A DNA stretch of 64,000 bases from Limnanthes douglasii subsp. nivea (lineage: Eukaryota > Streptophyta > Magnoliopsida > Brassicales > Limnanthaceae), in contig JAUPFV010000001.1 of the NCBI GenBank assembly GCA_036936605.1, forward strand, positions 156,273,187 to 156,337,186. The letters run 5' to 3'. This document shows positions 32,241 to 43,431 of the stretch, one piece after another (position 1 is the first letter of the stretch; every line of letters begins with the position of its first letter). Both the position numbers and the translations under genes were made by a program. A model generated the notes under the pieces. The model saw only the letters and a list, made by a program, of their open reading frames with translations, was not told the origin of the DNA and did not search any database.

Positions 32241-34460
32241 GTTAAATAAATATAAATAATAGTTTGGGTATTAGATGACAATATAGTTTGTGAGTAGGTA
32301 CCTCTAGTACAGTTATCCATTATTAAAATGGTTTAATATATTATAAGCGTAAACAACTAAATTAAATTAAGATAATATATTAATTATAGTTTAGTATAAG
32401 TTACTTTTTAATTATAACAGGATTTATTTTAATATTTTTATCATTTGGTTAGTTTTTATTATTATTAATAATTTAATTTCATCCTTTTATTACTATCAAC
32501 CTTCATATTTCTTTAATTATTATTTTTTTCTTTTGAAATAATCTATTTTGAAATTTAAAGATCAGTATAATAATATAAGATTTAAAAGATACCTTAGGAG
32601 TATTGTATATTATATTATATAATAAGATGATAGAAGAGGTTACAATTATTTGAAGAAACATCCTAAATAAAGTAGGTTAATGTGAAATTTTAAACAATGA
32701 AAATGTCTATTAGTACTAAAACTCTAACAAATAACCTTTAAGATTATGATACAAAAGAAACCAACCTCATCGTTACTATAGACTACTATAGTTTTAATGA
32801 AGTGAAACGCATAAATTAGTTTCACCTAAATAACCTTTATTTAGGGGATTCGTCCTTTTTAGTGGACGTTTTGTACAACTCCTGGATGTTGTTTTCGTTC
32901 AGGTGAGTCCAATGGATCATGTAAAAGGTTTTCGGCTTTAGCTTTAGTATTATAGTTAGATCATGTCTAGGGCTGTTAAAGGTTCTCCCGAACCGAGAAC
33001 CGGACCAGGACCGAACTGATAAGGATCGGACCGAGAATCGGACCGAATCTTAACGGTCCGGTTCGCGGTTTCATTCTAAAAACCGAAAACCGATAAGGAA
33101 CCGAAACAAAAAACTGGTTAGGAATCGAACCGATAGAACCGATAAGGAATCGAACCGATAAAACCGGTAGGACCGAAGGAACCGATACGGAATCGAACCG
33201 ATGAAACCGATAAACCGGTAGAACCGATAAGAAATCGGAAAAATAAAACCGTTAAAACCGATTATTTATTATTATTATATATTCTTTTATAAATTATAGT
33301 ACCAAAATTAATAGTTAATTACCAATTTTTTTAAGAAGATAGAAAGATAAACTTATAAACTTTAGTTTTTATATCATTTATTTTAATAATAAAAAGTTAA
33401 AAATCAATTTTTAATTGATTTTATTTTTTTTAACCGGACCGAAACCGGACCGAACTCGGACCGAACCAAAACCGGAACCGAACCGAACCGGACCGGACCG
33501 AACCGAACCGAAAGCTTAGCGGTTCGGTCCGGTTCCAAAAATTAGAACCGAAAACTTAGTGGTCCGGTCCTGTCCGAACCGATAAGCTTAACGGTTCGGT
33601 CCGGTTCCTTCAAAACCCGAACCGAACCGGACCGATAACAGCCCTAATTATGTCTTGACTTCTTCTTTTTTGTGTTTAATAATGTTTAGCTTTATGAAAT
33701 CCTGATGGGGATATTATAAAATAACTTAGTCATGTTTAAATATTTTAGTAGTATTTTTATTTGTTACAGTACTAAAATCATGTTACTAGAGTTCAAATTA
33801 TTCATTTTATTTTCCATTTCAACTTATACTTTTTACTTATATGGAGTAATTTGTTTTTTATTTTCTATTTTCACTCTTTCATATTGATTACGTAGTTCAA
33901 AATATTCAATTTTATTTTGTATTCCCAATTTATTTTTTAATTATATGGAGTAATATACTTTTTATTTTTTATTTTAGTTCAAAGTTATGTTTAAAATTTG
34001 TATCAAATAATATTTTGACATGAAAGTAAAAAGATGTTTAAATAATTTATTTTAATAGTTTTAGATTGATTTTACAGTTTAAATGTTATATTAAAAATTT
34101 GTATCAAATATTTACACGTAAAACTATCTAGATGTCAACGTAATGATATGAATATATCAAAGGGAAGGTAGACAATTTATGTTTGCAATTTTAAATTTAT
34201 TTTTGCAATAAAATGGTATGTTAAAAGTTTGTATTAAATATTTAACTGTAAATATATCCACATATCAAACATTTAGTTTTAAGCTATCTAGAGTTAAATA
34301 TTTGACATGAAGTTAAAAATGGCATGTACATGATTCTTTATTAGTTGTTTTATCTTGATTTTTATTGTCAAAGGTTAGTGTCAAGATTTGTATCAAACAT
34401 TTAGCTGTAATATATCCACAACTAAATATAGAGTTAAAAGAGGTATGTACATGATTCTTG
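32241..34460. other. DNA interrupting LINE-B RT
   Basis: AT-rich sequence with no LINE similarity, containing the hAT MITE at 32968-33646 and degenerate tandem repeats at 33830-34470. The RT segment carrying motifs A to C is absent from both edges, so either an insertion was accompanied by a deletion or two truncated copies abut. Confidence 0.6.
32968..33646. mobile_element. hAT-type MITE, 679 bp, with 8-bp target-site duplication
   Basis: Ends are perfect 11-bp inverted repeats: TAGGGCTGTTA at 32968 and TAACAGCCCTA ending 33646. Flanks are ATCATGTC (32960-32967) and ATTATGTC (33647-33654), an 8-bp target duplication with one change, as expected for hAT elements. Subterminal regions are densely packed with ccgaacc/ggttcgg-type motifs at both ends; the middle is AT-rich. 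No transposase is encoded, so it depended on an autonomous hAT partner. The CCGAAC arrays could be transposase-binding sites, which is inference. Confidence 0.88.
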
Positions 34461-34470
34461 CTAGTTGTAT
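33830..34470. repeat. Degenerate tandem repeats, unit about 100-140 bp
   Basis: tatatggagtaat recurs about 105 bp apart (33839 and 33944). The blocks gtatcaaatatttacacgtaa, gtattaaatatttaactgtaa and gtatcaaacatttagctgtaa recur near 34095, 34230 and 34390; ggcatgtacatgattctt and gtatgtacatgattcttg recur near 34319 and 34443. Old, imprecise array. Confidence 0.6.
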
Positions 34471-35320
34471 AGGTTATTATTTTGCGGAAAATTGAATCTA
34501 CCATATATATAATTAGCTGTAAAAGCACTATGTACGGAAGACACAATCTTAGGCAAAATGTTAGATAACCTCTCGTTAATAAGTGCAGATAAGATTCTGA
34601 TAACAAGGGTACATAACCCAATAGGCCTGTAATTATTCCACAAAGTAGAATTATTGTTCTTATGGACAAACAAATACCAGTAGCAAATAAACCTGTAGGG
34701 ATAAAGCCACCATGAAGATAAGGATTAAATGCATTACATAAGTCATTTTTAATAATAATCCAATAATTCTTAAAGAAGAAAAGATTAAAACCATATATGC
34801 CCGGTGCACTATCACCTTTCATGTTACTGATAATACCCCAGATTTCCTCTTCAGTAGCTCTTATAAGCAGTCCTTTATTGTCGCCATCTATAACAATAGA
34901 GGGAATACAATCAAAGGTCTTGTCTTGCAGCATCTGTTTCTCATCTTCACTATTGATTTAGGGGTCAGACATGAGGATCTTTTTTAAGTAAGCAGCAGCA
35001 GAATTGCCAATCTCATCATTCTCCAGAATCCAGGTATCACCCTCTTTTATACTCTTGATTTCATTCTTTTTTTTCTTTTCTTAGAAACGTAACCGTAGAA
35101 GAGCTTCGAGCTGCCATCACCCTCCTTTAACAAGCTATTAAAACATTTTTGTCTCCAGAAAATTTCTTCATTCCTAAGAGCTTGTAAGTGCAGAATGTTA
35201 GCCTTAGCTAAAATCGCTTTAGAGCACTGGTCATTGACAAAATAATGAAGTATCTCCATTTCTTTGACTTTTTTTAGTTTATCTAACACTGTCAAAGACA
35301 TTCCCAAACTTCTCCTTATT
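34461..35320 (-). pseudogene. LINE-B RT N-terminal half (fingers)
   Basis: Minus strand. FWRQKCFNSLLKEGDGSSKL (35180-35110) is the conserved segment between endonuclease and RT. Then ATEEEIWGIISNMKGDSAPG and GFNLFFFKNYW, then after a frame shift NYRPIGLCTLVIRILSALIN, RLSNILPKIVSSVHSAF and an N-terminal motif-2 end. The family motifs are K-x-P-G-x-D-G-F, Y-R-P-I-S-L and Q-x-A-F; here Q is H. It breaks off at 34461, before motif A. Confidence 0.82.
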
Positions 35321-35339
35321 CCAAGCCTTCAGATAGCCT

Positions 35340-36167
35340 TTAAGCCTTTTCAATTTGTACCAAAATATTGCTAGGATTACCACAAATCGGATACTTCCAA
35401 TCCTGCTCAACAATACTTAAGAAAGAATCATCATTAGACCACATGTTTAAGAACTTAATTCTTTTTTTATGAATTGAAATAATAGTATTACAAGATTTTG
35501 CAGTTATAAGTAAGGGAGCATGGTCAGAACATGTTCTGACCATGTAAAAAACTTGGGTTTCATTCAAGGTAATCATCCACTTATCATTGACAATAGCCCG
35601 ATCAAGCCTTCTCCACTTGTTTCTTCTTGACCAAGTAAACTTCGAACCACTATAATCAGCATCATTGAGATTGCAACCCCTTATAGTATCATTAAAATTG
35701 TCCATGCTGAACTGAAAGTTAGATACACAGCCCAGCTGCTCATCATGGGATGAAATAATGTTAAAGTCACCAACACATATCCAAGCTTTATTAGTGTCAG
35801 CAACAGCCATGAGACACTCCCAAAGATCCATTCTTTGAATACGATTACACTTAGCATAAACTGAAGTAAAGTAGGTTATTTCATCAATACCAGGATAGTC
35901 AATCTCCATATGAAGGAATTGCTCCATGTTAAGAACAATGTTAACATTGATATTCTTCATCCAGAATATCCAAAGCTTATTAGAAATATTAGCATAACAG
36001 TCACAAAAACCAAGAATATCAGCTACCTCTTTTAATCTTTCAGGCTTAGACATAGGTTCTTGAATAGCAAGCACCTTAATAATTTCTATTCTTATCATAG
36101 ACTTGAGTCTTCTCAAGGTTGGATTGTTATTCATTCCCCTTGCATTATAACTAATAACTCTGATCAT
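35340..36167 (-). pseudogene. LINE-B apurinic-like endonuclease domain
   Basis: A 275-codon open frame from ATG 36167, an EEP-family endonuclease that nicks target DNA to prime reverse transcription. Visible catalytic motifs: NARG (Asn), IQEP (Glu), WICVGDFNII (Asp and Asn), SGSKFTWSRRNKWRRLDRAI, and SDHAPLL (Asp-His). All expected residues are present. The frame ends at 35340 where a full element would continue into RT in frame, so a stop or frameshift separates them. The best preserved domain in LINE-B. Confidence 0.87.
35519..35544. repeat. Perfect 26-bp palindrome inside LINE-B endonuclease
   Basis: catggtcagaaca followed immediately by its exact reverse complement tgttctgaccatg. It spans codons for the catalytic S-D-H motif. 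Confidence 0.95.
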
Positions 36168-36453
36168 TATCAGAATATGATTTGTATAGTCTGTCCCTAG
36201 AATGAAGAGACTTAATAGATAGTTTTCCTATTGACCTTCTTCTTTTTGCAGCTTTCAGTTTGGAGGATATAACTTCATTGAAACTTTGCTCAGGAGAATA
36301 TGTAGGAGAAAGAGAGCAGCTACTAATGTTAGGATCAGGAGAATGTTCATTCAGATGATATTTATCTAACTTTTCAATAGCTTTAGTTACCTCTTTACAA
36401 CTTCATGGTGAATGAAACTGATTAATATTACTTTCAACATGTTGGTGTAAAGA

Positions 36454-37410
36454 TTAGTTCAATTGAACTTGTTGATGCATAGTCTGAATATCTTGATTCC
36501 TTTGAGTACTGCTTTCATCATTTCTATCTTCTTGTTCCTTTTGTTTAATAATCGACTTAAGCTTCCTCCTGTAAACTTTAAAGACTTGCGTATTTCTTGA
36601 ACCATTTTCCTCTTTCGATTGCTTTTCCGTATCTTCTTTAACATCTCCACTATCTTTTTTAAAGATTTCTTCTTCTTTCTTTGGAGTATTTTTACATCCA
36701 GATGACTTATGTCCTATATGATAACAACAATTGCAATACGATGGTACGTTTTTATAGCTGATTGAAACCCAACATCCATCGTTAGTCCCGAATCCTATCA
36801 ACAGTTTTCTTCTCAATTTTTTAAAGATATCGGTCTCTATTTGCGCATAACAAGCGTTGGTGTGCGCTCTATTTTTCTGAGGAACGAAAACTTTATAATT
36901 TGTTCCTATAGCACCAGCAATATCATAAAGACTTTTAAGTAAATTTTCGAAACGGACCCAGGTTAAAACAGTAGGATTTTCATACTTCTTGTTGAAATCC
37001 TGATTCCATCTCAAGATTCGCATAACAGAATCATCAAACTTCCAAACGTTTCTTGACCATATCTTAGTAACATCCTACTTTAAATCGAATTCAAAAAAAA
37101 TTATGCGAGTCCCAGACCTCATAACTGAAGACTCCCCTGAATTTCAAAGTAGCCAAGAAACTATCGAGCTTCAATTTCTTAAGGATACCATTGCTAAACT
37201 TACCTATTAAATTTATTTTTGATTGTTTCATCAATTCTTTCTTGACCTCCCAGCGTATTGAACAAATTAGTGGTTATCTGTGTTTTTGATAAATTATGGG
37301 TTTAATAAACCAGAGCATTCTTCAATATTGAATAAATCAACGAAGTGTTTCCTTGGTTGTTGCTGAGAATTATCAGGATCATTAGCGTGAAAAACAGAAA
37401 ATTCTTCCAT
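36454..37410 (-). pseudogene. LINE-B ORF1 (DUF4283 and zinc knuckle)
   Basis: ATG 37410 opens MEEFSVFHANDPDNSQQ. Stops lie in the first 100 codons. DUF4283 then reads LDSFLATLKFRGVFSYEV, SRNVWKFDDSVMRILRWNQD, NPTVLTWVRFENLLKSLYDI and AGAIGTNYKVFV. The CCHC knuckle is YCNCCYHIGHKSSGC at 36730-36690. The tail is basic/acidic and low in complexity (KKEEEIFKK, KQKEQEDRNDESS). The family binds nucleic acid in the LINE ribonucleoprotein. The first part is disrupted and the last 190 codons are open. Confidence 0.82.
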
Positions 37411-37510
37411 GGATTGAACATTGATGATTAATTAATCATCGAAAGAGAAAGCAGAGACAGAGAGGCTGTTCTTGGAGCAGCCATCCTTCCGGCTATGTCA
37501 CCATTGATTT

Positions 37511-38172
37511 ATATTCTTAGTTATCTTTTAAAATATTTATCTTTTTAAAATTATTTTTTATATTCGTCTAATTATTTTGCCTTTAAATCCAACGCTTTCA
37601 CGCTTTCAGAAGAATTATTTCAAAAAACATTTGATAAGTCTTAACATTATTTTGATGGATAACAATAAATTTATTTGAAAAATATTCGTAATTTGGTTTT
37701 TGTAATAAATTTTCCCAAAATTATTACACATATTCAACTCCCTTCGAGATTTGAGTTAACTAGTCACAGATGGAAAGAAACTATTTTTTATAGGTTGTAT
37801 TTCGTTAATAAGTCATTTACTATACACAATTTTGTGTTTCACAAAAATTGAAGTTTTGAATTTAGAATTCAATAAGATGTCAGTGAATGTTTTTAAAAAA
37901 ATGTAACACTAAACATAATCAAAACCACTAGAAGTATGTCAATCAAATTATAAACTAAAATAAAAATCGAACGATTAAATATGATGATTTTGGCAACCAA
38001 TTTTGGCATCAGATGTCTCTACCACATTAATTTGAATGTGTTTTCGACTACTCTCAATGAAATCAGATATTAAAAAGTATCCTTCACCAAAGATTGATTC
38101 GGTTTGGTCCGCGGTTTTGGTTCTTTAACTCTAAAAAAAGAGATAAGAACAGCTGGTTCAAATAGCTACCTA
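37511..38172. other. AT-rich spacer
   Basis: No reading frame or element end recognised. 38141-38158 (agataagaacagctg) recurs at 39725-39740, just outside the far end of the following element. Confidence 0.5.
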
Positions 38173-38181
38173 AGAATAAAG

Positions 38182-38560
38182 GGCTAAAAACCCTAGTTAG
38201 TCACCGTGTTTGACACATGTTACATTCGTGCCACTAAGCTTCATTCGTCCCCAAAACGAGTCACTGTTGTTTCAAATTGTTGTATTCTTGCCACCGGCGC
38301 GTGCAAATTAACAGGAAGCTGACACGTGTCACTCCAATGTACCATTGCTATTACATATACGGTTACCCTTTAAATCCTACCCAAAATACCCTTTTTATTA
38401 GTTTTTACCTTTTAATTTTTTACTTTTAATTTTTTACTTTTAATTTTTTACTTAAACTAATTTATCTCTCTTATTTTTACCCATAATATTTACTTTTTTT
38501 ACTTTTATATTAATTTGACTAATTTAATATAAAAGAACAGGGCCCATTTATTATTTAGAC
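38182..38560 (+). repeat. Left terminal inverted repeat of the MULE
   Basis: Pairs with 39337-39715. Contains CACGTGTC near 38322, a G-box-like core that the right arm also keeps. Confidence 0.85.
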
Positions 38561-38606
38561 ATATGTTGTAACCCTAACCCATTAAACTTGTTTTCTCTCA
38601 GATTTT

Positions 38607-38921
38607 ATGAACCGTCAAACACCTCTTTTTATGGCTATCGGCGAAACCCTCCGTTCTGAGAAGCTCTTCCTTTCGGCGAATCCACCGAATGATTCAGAGC
38701 CAAAACCGTTGTCCTCTCCCATGAGGTATTCCCTTGCTTCCTCCTTAAATCTATTCTTAAGAATGTTCTCTTCGGTGCTGCATATCCAAATCTCAGTAAA
38801 TCTGATTTCAGGAAGAATTTCATGGAGGTCTGGTAGCTGGTTCATGTGGTTTCTCGGTCTCTATTCAGTTAATCGTCGCTGTGTGCACCATTCTGCTGTC
38901 AATTTAGTTTTGAAAATCTAG
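38607..38921 (+). CDS. Hypothetical ORF inside the MULE (possible captured fragment)
   Basis: 104 codons from ATG 38607 (MNRQTPLFMAIGETL) to TAG 38919, placed just inside the left inverted repeat, where MULE promoters usually drive cargo. No domain recognised. The complementary strand is also open over 38615-38845 (NQLPDLHEILPEIRF, RFKEEAREYLMGEDNGFG), and its composition looks at least as protein-like. The captured fragment, if it is one, could therefore be in either orientation. Low certainty. Confidence 0.35.
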   Translation: MNRQTPLFMAIGETLRSEKLFLSANPPNDSEPKPLSSPMRYSLASSLNLFLRMFSSVLHIQISVNLISGRISWRSGSWFMWFLGLYSVNRRCVHHSAVNLVLKI

Positions 38922-39336
38922 TCACCGTCATCTCTTCCAATCTTTGTCGTGGTCTTTTATGTTGTTGTCGACCACTCTGTATACTTTTCCGACTTACATC
39001 GCTGTCGCAATCCTCTACTAGGCGCCATCATGAATCTACCTTTGGTGTATGCTAATTCTTTATCTGTTGGTTTATCTATTTATCCAACAGACTAACATCA
39101 ACGATTTAAGCAAGCAAAGAGGCACTGTAATTCCCAACCATCATTGTTTTACCAAGCAAACAAGCACTGTAATGTCGAACCGTTTTATTCATGATCCACA
39201 GTCCTTTCTCAATCCCATTCATGATTTTGAACTGCTGATTACAGAAAGCATTATCGTCTCCTTTAACAAATCGGTGAATGATTAGAAGATAAGATCAATA
39301 ATAACAGTTCAGTGATAATATTTATAAAAATTCAGT

Positions 39337-39715
39337 GGGTCTAAATAATAAATGGGTCTAATTAGTCAAAAGGTATAAAATAATAATATTTATGATAAAA
39401 ATTAAATAGTAAAAATTAAAGTAAATAGGATAAATCCGTTGAAGTAAAAAAAAATTAAAGTAAAAAGTAAAAAATTAAAGTAAAAAGGTAAAATTAGTAA
39501 CTATCGATATTTTGGGTAGGACTTAAAGAGTGAGTTTATATGCAACAACCAGAGGTACATTGGAGTGACACGTGTCAGCTTTCTATTAATTTGCACGCGC
39601 TAGTGGCAAGAATGCAACAATTTGAAACAACAATGACTCGTTTTGGGACGAATGAAGCTTAGTGGCACGAATGTAACATGTGTCAAACAGCGGTGATTTG
39701 ACAGGGTTTTTAGCC
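39337..39715 (-). repeat. Right terminal inverted repeat of the MULE
   Basis: Reverse complement of 38182-38560, including the shared gacccatttattatttagac/ggcccatttattatttagac inner edge. Confidence 0.85.
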
Positions 39716-39724
39716 AGAATAAAG

Positions 39725-40149
39725 AGATAAGAACAGCTGTTAATTCTAAAATGACTATTCAAGCCGATTTTCCTTTGCTATTTAACATTATATATTATTT
39801 TATCTAATTTGAAATTTAACAGATATTTATATTTTCTTTAATAATTTATTTTAAAAATCTATATGTAGTTTTTAATTACTTAAAAATAACTAAAATGACA
39901 AAAAAAATCGTTTAACAAACTGTTGCAATGGAGGAATTTTTGTAAGTGAAACTAAAAAAACTGTTAAAATTGTAATTTTCTCGTTTTTAAATATCAAAAA
40001 AATCAAAATATGGCGTATCTAATATATTTTTAAATATATTTTTAAGTATTTGTGAATAAGTTAGAAAACACATAATTTGATTATGTTTGTATGTATTTTT
40101 GTCTAAATTCTGTCATGGCAAACAAAAACAAGGTTATATAGTTTAGATT
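39725..40149. other. AT-rich spacer
   Basis: No coding or repeat signal beyond A/T runs. LINE-C's 3' end probably lies near 40150. Confidence 0.5.
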
Positions 40150-40203
40150 TATTACTAAATAAATAAACAAAACAATTATTCATTTAATTTTATCGACTGA
40201 GTG

Positions 40204-40404
40204 TTATTTGCTTTTTGAATTTAAAGGTTTTAATTTAGTTGAAAAATCTATGATGAAACCAGTGCTATCGCTGATGATAATAGCTCCGCTTGATTCACCA
40301 AAGCTGAGGCAACATACATCAGAGTTAAGCTTATATCTTCCTGGAAGTGGAGGAGTCCAAACAAGATAAGTTATTTTCTTTTCCTCTTTAAGTGGTTGTA
40401 GCAT
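40204..40404 (-). pseudogene. LINE-C RNase H N-terminal part
   Basis: WTPPLPGRYKLNSDVCCLSF (N-S-D-V for N-T-D-G), then GESSGAIIISDSTGFIIDFS, the first two strands of the RVT_3 RNase H. The ORF stops at 40204; the rest of the domain is not found. Confidence 0.75.
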
Positions 40405-40621
40405 CCTAGGAAAGTGGTTGCATCTTCATGGTTTCTCTAATGTTTATAGTTTAAAAGAGAAGACTCGTCAAAGCCATTTAAGATGCGACTTATGTAGTTG
40501 ATTGTGGAGTTAACTGAGTAGGCATCTCCCAATGTCTTTGATTTATTTTTTTGCTGCCATATTGCCCAACATTTAATTATAGGTAGAATAGTTGTGATGT
40601 GGACTTTAGAAGGGGTTGAAA

Positions 40622-41242
40622 CTAGCTACACAACATATGTTTAATATTCATGAATCTTCTAATATCAACCTTTAGAATACCTGCAAAATAGGACCATATT
40701 TTCCACAGAAAATAGCGAGATACAAAAAGATGATCCTTAGCTTTTAGTCTTAGGCAGAATTGATACTTAGAGACAACAGTTAGGTGTCTCTTTTGTAAGA
40801 TAAAGTCAATAGGAAGCTTATCTTCAATAAGTCTCCAGGATATGACAGAACATTTAGTTTGAGTAATTTGGTTCCATATTTTCTCATATAGAGAAGATCT
40901 ATTAGGATTAAAATTGATAGATTTAAGTGTGTCTTTGATATTAAATCTATCATCCTTAGTAGGAATCCAGTAGATAGTATCTTCAGTGTGCTTACATATT
41001 CTCATATTAGAAATAGTTTTGATATTAAAGTCCGAGAAGATTGGATTTACCTTTTCCAAATTCTTTGACTTGTTATCCCAAAGTGTGTTTACTTTTTTGC
41101 CTTTAAACCAAGAATTGTAAGAGTATAAATTAAGAGAGCTAAGAGGTGGTTTCTCAAACCAATTACCAAGCCATATGTTGATGTTGTATTTGCCTAGGAT
41201 CCACCTGATATTACCCTCAGCATATTTTTTTATCTTTGCCAA
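40622..41242 (-). pseudogene. LINE-C zf-RVT domain region
   Basis: A 206-codon open frame. IRWILGKYNINIWLGNWF is the G-x-G-x-x-I-x-x-W-x-D-x-W segment after RT; DTIYWIPTKDDRFNIKDTLK is the W-x-x-x-x-x-G-x-F-x-V-K segment. Then YEKIWNQITQTKCSVISWRL and KYQFCLRLKAKDHLFVSRYF form the zf-RVT block (C-x-L-C-x-x-x-x-x-x-x-H-L-F, with the second Cys replaced by Leu-Lys). Confidence 0.82.
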
Positions 41243-42195
41243 CCTTCTCCAAGTTATTAACCCTGCTTTAAGGTAGTTTAACTATATGGGGTGGTTACCT
41301 TTACAATATATATATTATGCATTATTCTTTCCCACATAGAGGAATTCTCTTTGAATCTTACCCAAAATTTACAAGAAAAATCCTTTTGTATATCATGTAG
41401 ACTATTTAGGTTTACTCCACCACAACTAAAAGGCTTACATATATCAGACTAAGAAGACCATTGAAGTTTGTTAGTCTCACTGTTAGATCCCCATAGAAAT
41501 CTATTAAATATCTTTTCAATTTTAGATATAATAGAACTAGGGATCCAACAAATTTGGAGCCAATACATAGGTAATTACATTAAGACTGATTTGATTAAAA
41601 CTAGTCTACCACCTTGTGAAAGTTTTTATCATTTCACTAGGAGATCATTTCTTTGATTTTGTCAAAGATAGGGTAGTAATTAGCTGGTTTATTATGAGGA
41701 CTTATGGTAACACCTTGATATCTTGTAGAAAGATTACTTGTTTTAAAACTTGACTGAATATTTAGAACCTTAAGTCTGTCTTGAGGGAACTTTGTAGAGG
41801 AAATGATTTATGTTTTATCTTTGTTGAGAGATTGACCAGAAATAACTTGATAGTCCTGCAAGAAATTGTCAATTGTTTTCATAGATGAAGCTAAGCCATT
41901 AGTAAATACTAATATGTCATCTGTGAATGATAAACATGGTATAATAATTTAATTAGACCCCTTATTAGTAGTAAATTATTTAAATAAACCCCTTAGAAGT
42001 ACTTTATCTACCAAAATAAAAAGACTAGGGGACAAAAAGTCCCATTGTCTAACCCCTTTCTTTGTTTGAAAAATCTTATTAAGTTTTTAACTAGTTTAAT
42101 AACTTTGTAACTGAAACCATAGACCTTTAGAGCGCTTAAAATTAAACTATGTAAAATATTGTCAAATCCCTTTGACAATGACTGAGTTTTAATTT

Positions 42196-43399
42196 ATCTT
42201 TACTTTTATAATTGGGTTATGTGTCCAACAATGTATCATATTTTCGTCTTTTTTCGAAGATACTTTTCTATTAAAAATCTTAATTACAATCAATAATTCA
42301 AATATTAGTTAATGTTTCAAACTACAACTTAGGAAAAAAAATTATATTTTTATTGAGAATAAATATTTATTATAAATGATAATTAAAACATTATTATAAT
42401 TCTATAGGTTCGAACATTTATTTTCTATTGATTTTTTAAAATAATTTTGACGTATGCTGATTTTAATCTTGAATCTATACAATAGATTTAGATTGTATTT
42501 TATAAAAAACGACAATCGTGATGCTGTTTTTGACTAATTTTAAAACATAACATTGACCACATACACAAATTCTATTAAACTTTCTCAATTTAGTAAAATA
42601 TCCATTTAAATCACACTAAACATAAGGATATGCTTAGATTATATATTTAATATTATTTATTTTATCCCACCCATTGACTCATATTATGGATTTGATTTTG
42701 GTTCAAATATGTTTTAAACTAAAAATTCCAATTTTGGAGATAAGATAGAAAGCATAAACGGAAATATTTGATGGAAAAATACAATTTTTTACATTGAAAG
42801 ATAATGAAACAAACAATTTTAAAACATCTTTAAAAAGTATTTACAAAATATATATGCAGATAATATTGTAAATTGGCCTTAACATACATAGTGACGGTAA
42901 CACGTAAAACTACATAAAAAAGAAAGACGGAATGGGGGTATTAAACGAAAAGTTGCATGCATGGCTTTGCCTCTTTGACGACGGACTTCTATTCTCAATG
43001 ATATGAATATCTATCAGGTATATATGGGAAGTCTGATTTCAAAAAATGAACCAAAAGAAATATGAATGCGAATAGTTCATATTCCAAGTATTTTTTGGGT
43101 AGAGTTTTTTTTTCATAAAAACTTTAAATAAAATTGTTCATACAAGTACCTACGGCATACTCTGGGTGATACAATCGACATATGCAGGTCGATAAGAACA
43201 ACTACAAATCAAAAATAGAGAATATATAACGTCGTCTGAAAGATTAAAGTACTGAAGAGAAAACAAGATGGACACCAAGGATAGCTGAAGAAGCCTCTAA
43301 AAAAACCACAGCAGCATGAAACATGTACATCACTCCCAAAGAGGAACCTACAAATAAGAAAAGTGAAGTAAGATATCATAATTATATAGTCTGAATAAT
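42196..43399. other. AT-rich spacer, no gene seen
   Basis: Long A/T-rich interval between two LINEs without sustained frames. 42880-43030 is slightly more GC-rich but unrecognised. Confidence 0.5.
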
Positions 43400-43431
43400 C
43401 TTGATGCAATGGAATCTAAACCGTAAATTCG

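Larger units (their letters stand above)
30000..37505 (-). mobile_element. LINE-B: nearly full-length L1-type element, interrupted in RT
   Basis: Minus strand: 5' leader near 37505, ORF1 (37410-36454), endonuclease (36167-35340), RT N-terminal half (35320-34461), a 2.2-kb interruption (34460-32240), RT C-terminal part and zf-RVT (32240-31206), RNase H (31000-30359), 3' UTR to about 30000. It is the only LINE in the window with recognisable pieces from ORF1 through RNase H. The RT catalytic box is missing with the interruption, so the element is dead. Confidence 0.85.
38182..39715. mobile_element. MULE-type element with about 380-bp terminal inverted repeats and perfect 9-bp TSD
   Basis: Left end GGCTAAAAACCCT at 38182; right end is its complement, AGGGTTTTTAGCC ending 39715. 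The arms 38182-38560 and 39337-39715 pair throughout with modest divergence (for example tgtttgacacatgttac, gtgacacgtgtcagct, aaattaaaagtaaaaaatt). Flanks are agaataaag at 38173-38181 and again at 39716-39724, a perfect 9-bp duplication, the Mutator hallmark. No transposase: a non-autonomous MULE, and a Pack-MULE candidate since the 776-bp interior is non-repetitive and GC-richer than the arms. Confidence 0.9.
40150..42195 (-). mobile_element. LINE-C, 5'-truncated L1-type retrotransposon
   Basis: Minus strand. RT from motif A: SLSKGFDNILHSLILSALKV (42180), KKGVRQWDFLSPSLFILV (42060), SFTDDILVFTNG (41930; F-T-D-D for Y-A-D-D), then SLNKDKT, stop, IISSTKFPQD. zf-RVT at 41240-40622, RNase H start at 40404-40204. 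The 5' truncation is at RT motif A, almost the same point as LINE-A. Multiple stops and frameshifts. Confidence 0.82.

Noticed and set aside
38607..38921. Naming the MULE cargo after a specific host gene
   Set aside because: Both strands are open and neither product is recognised with confidence.
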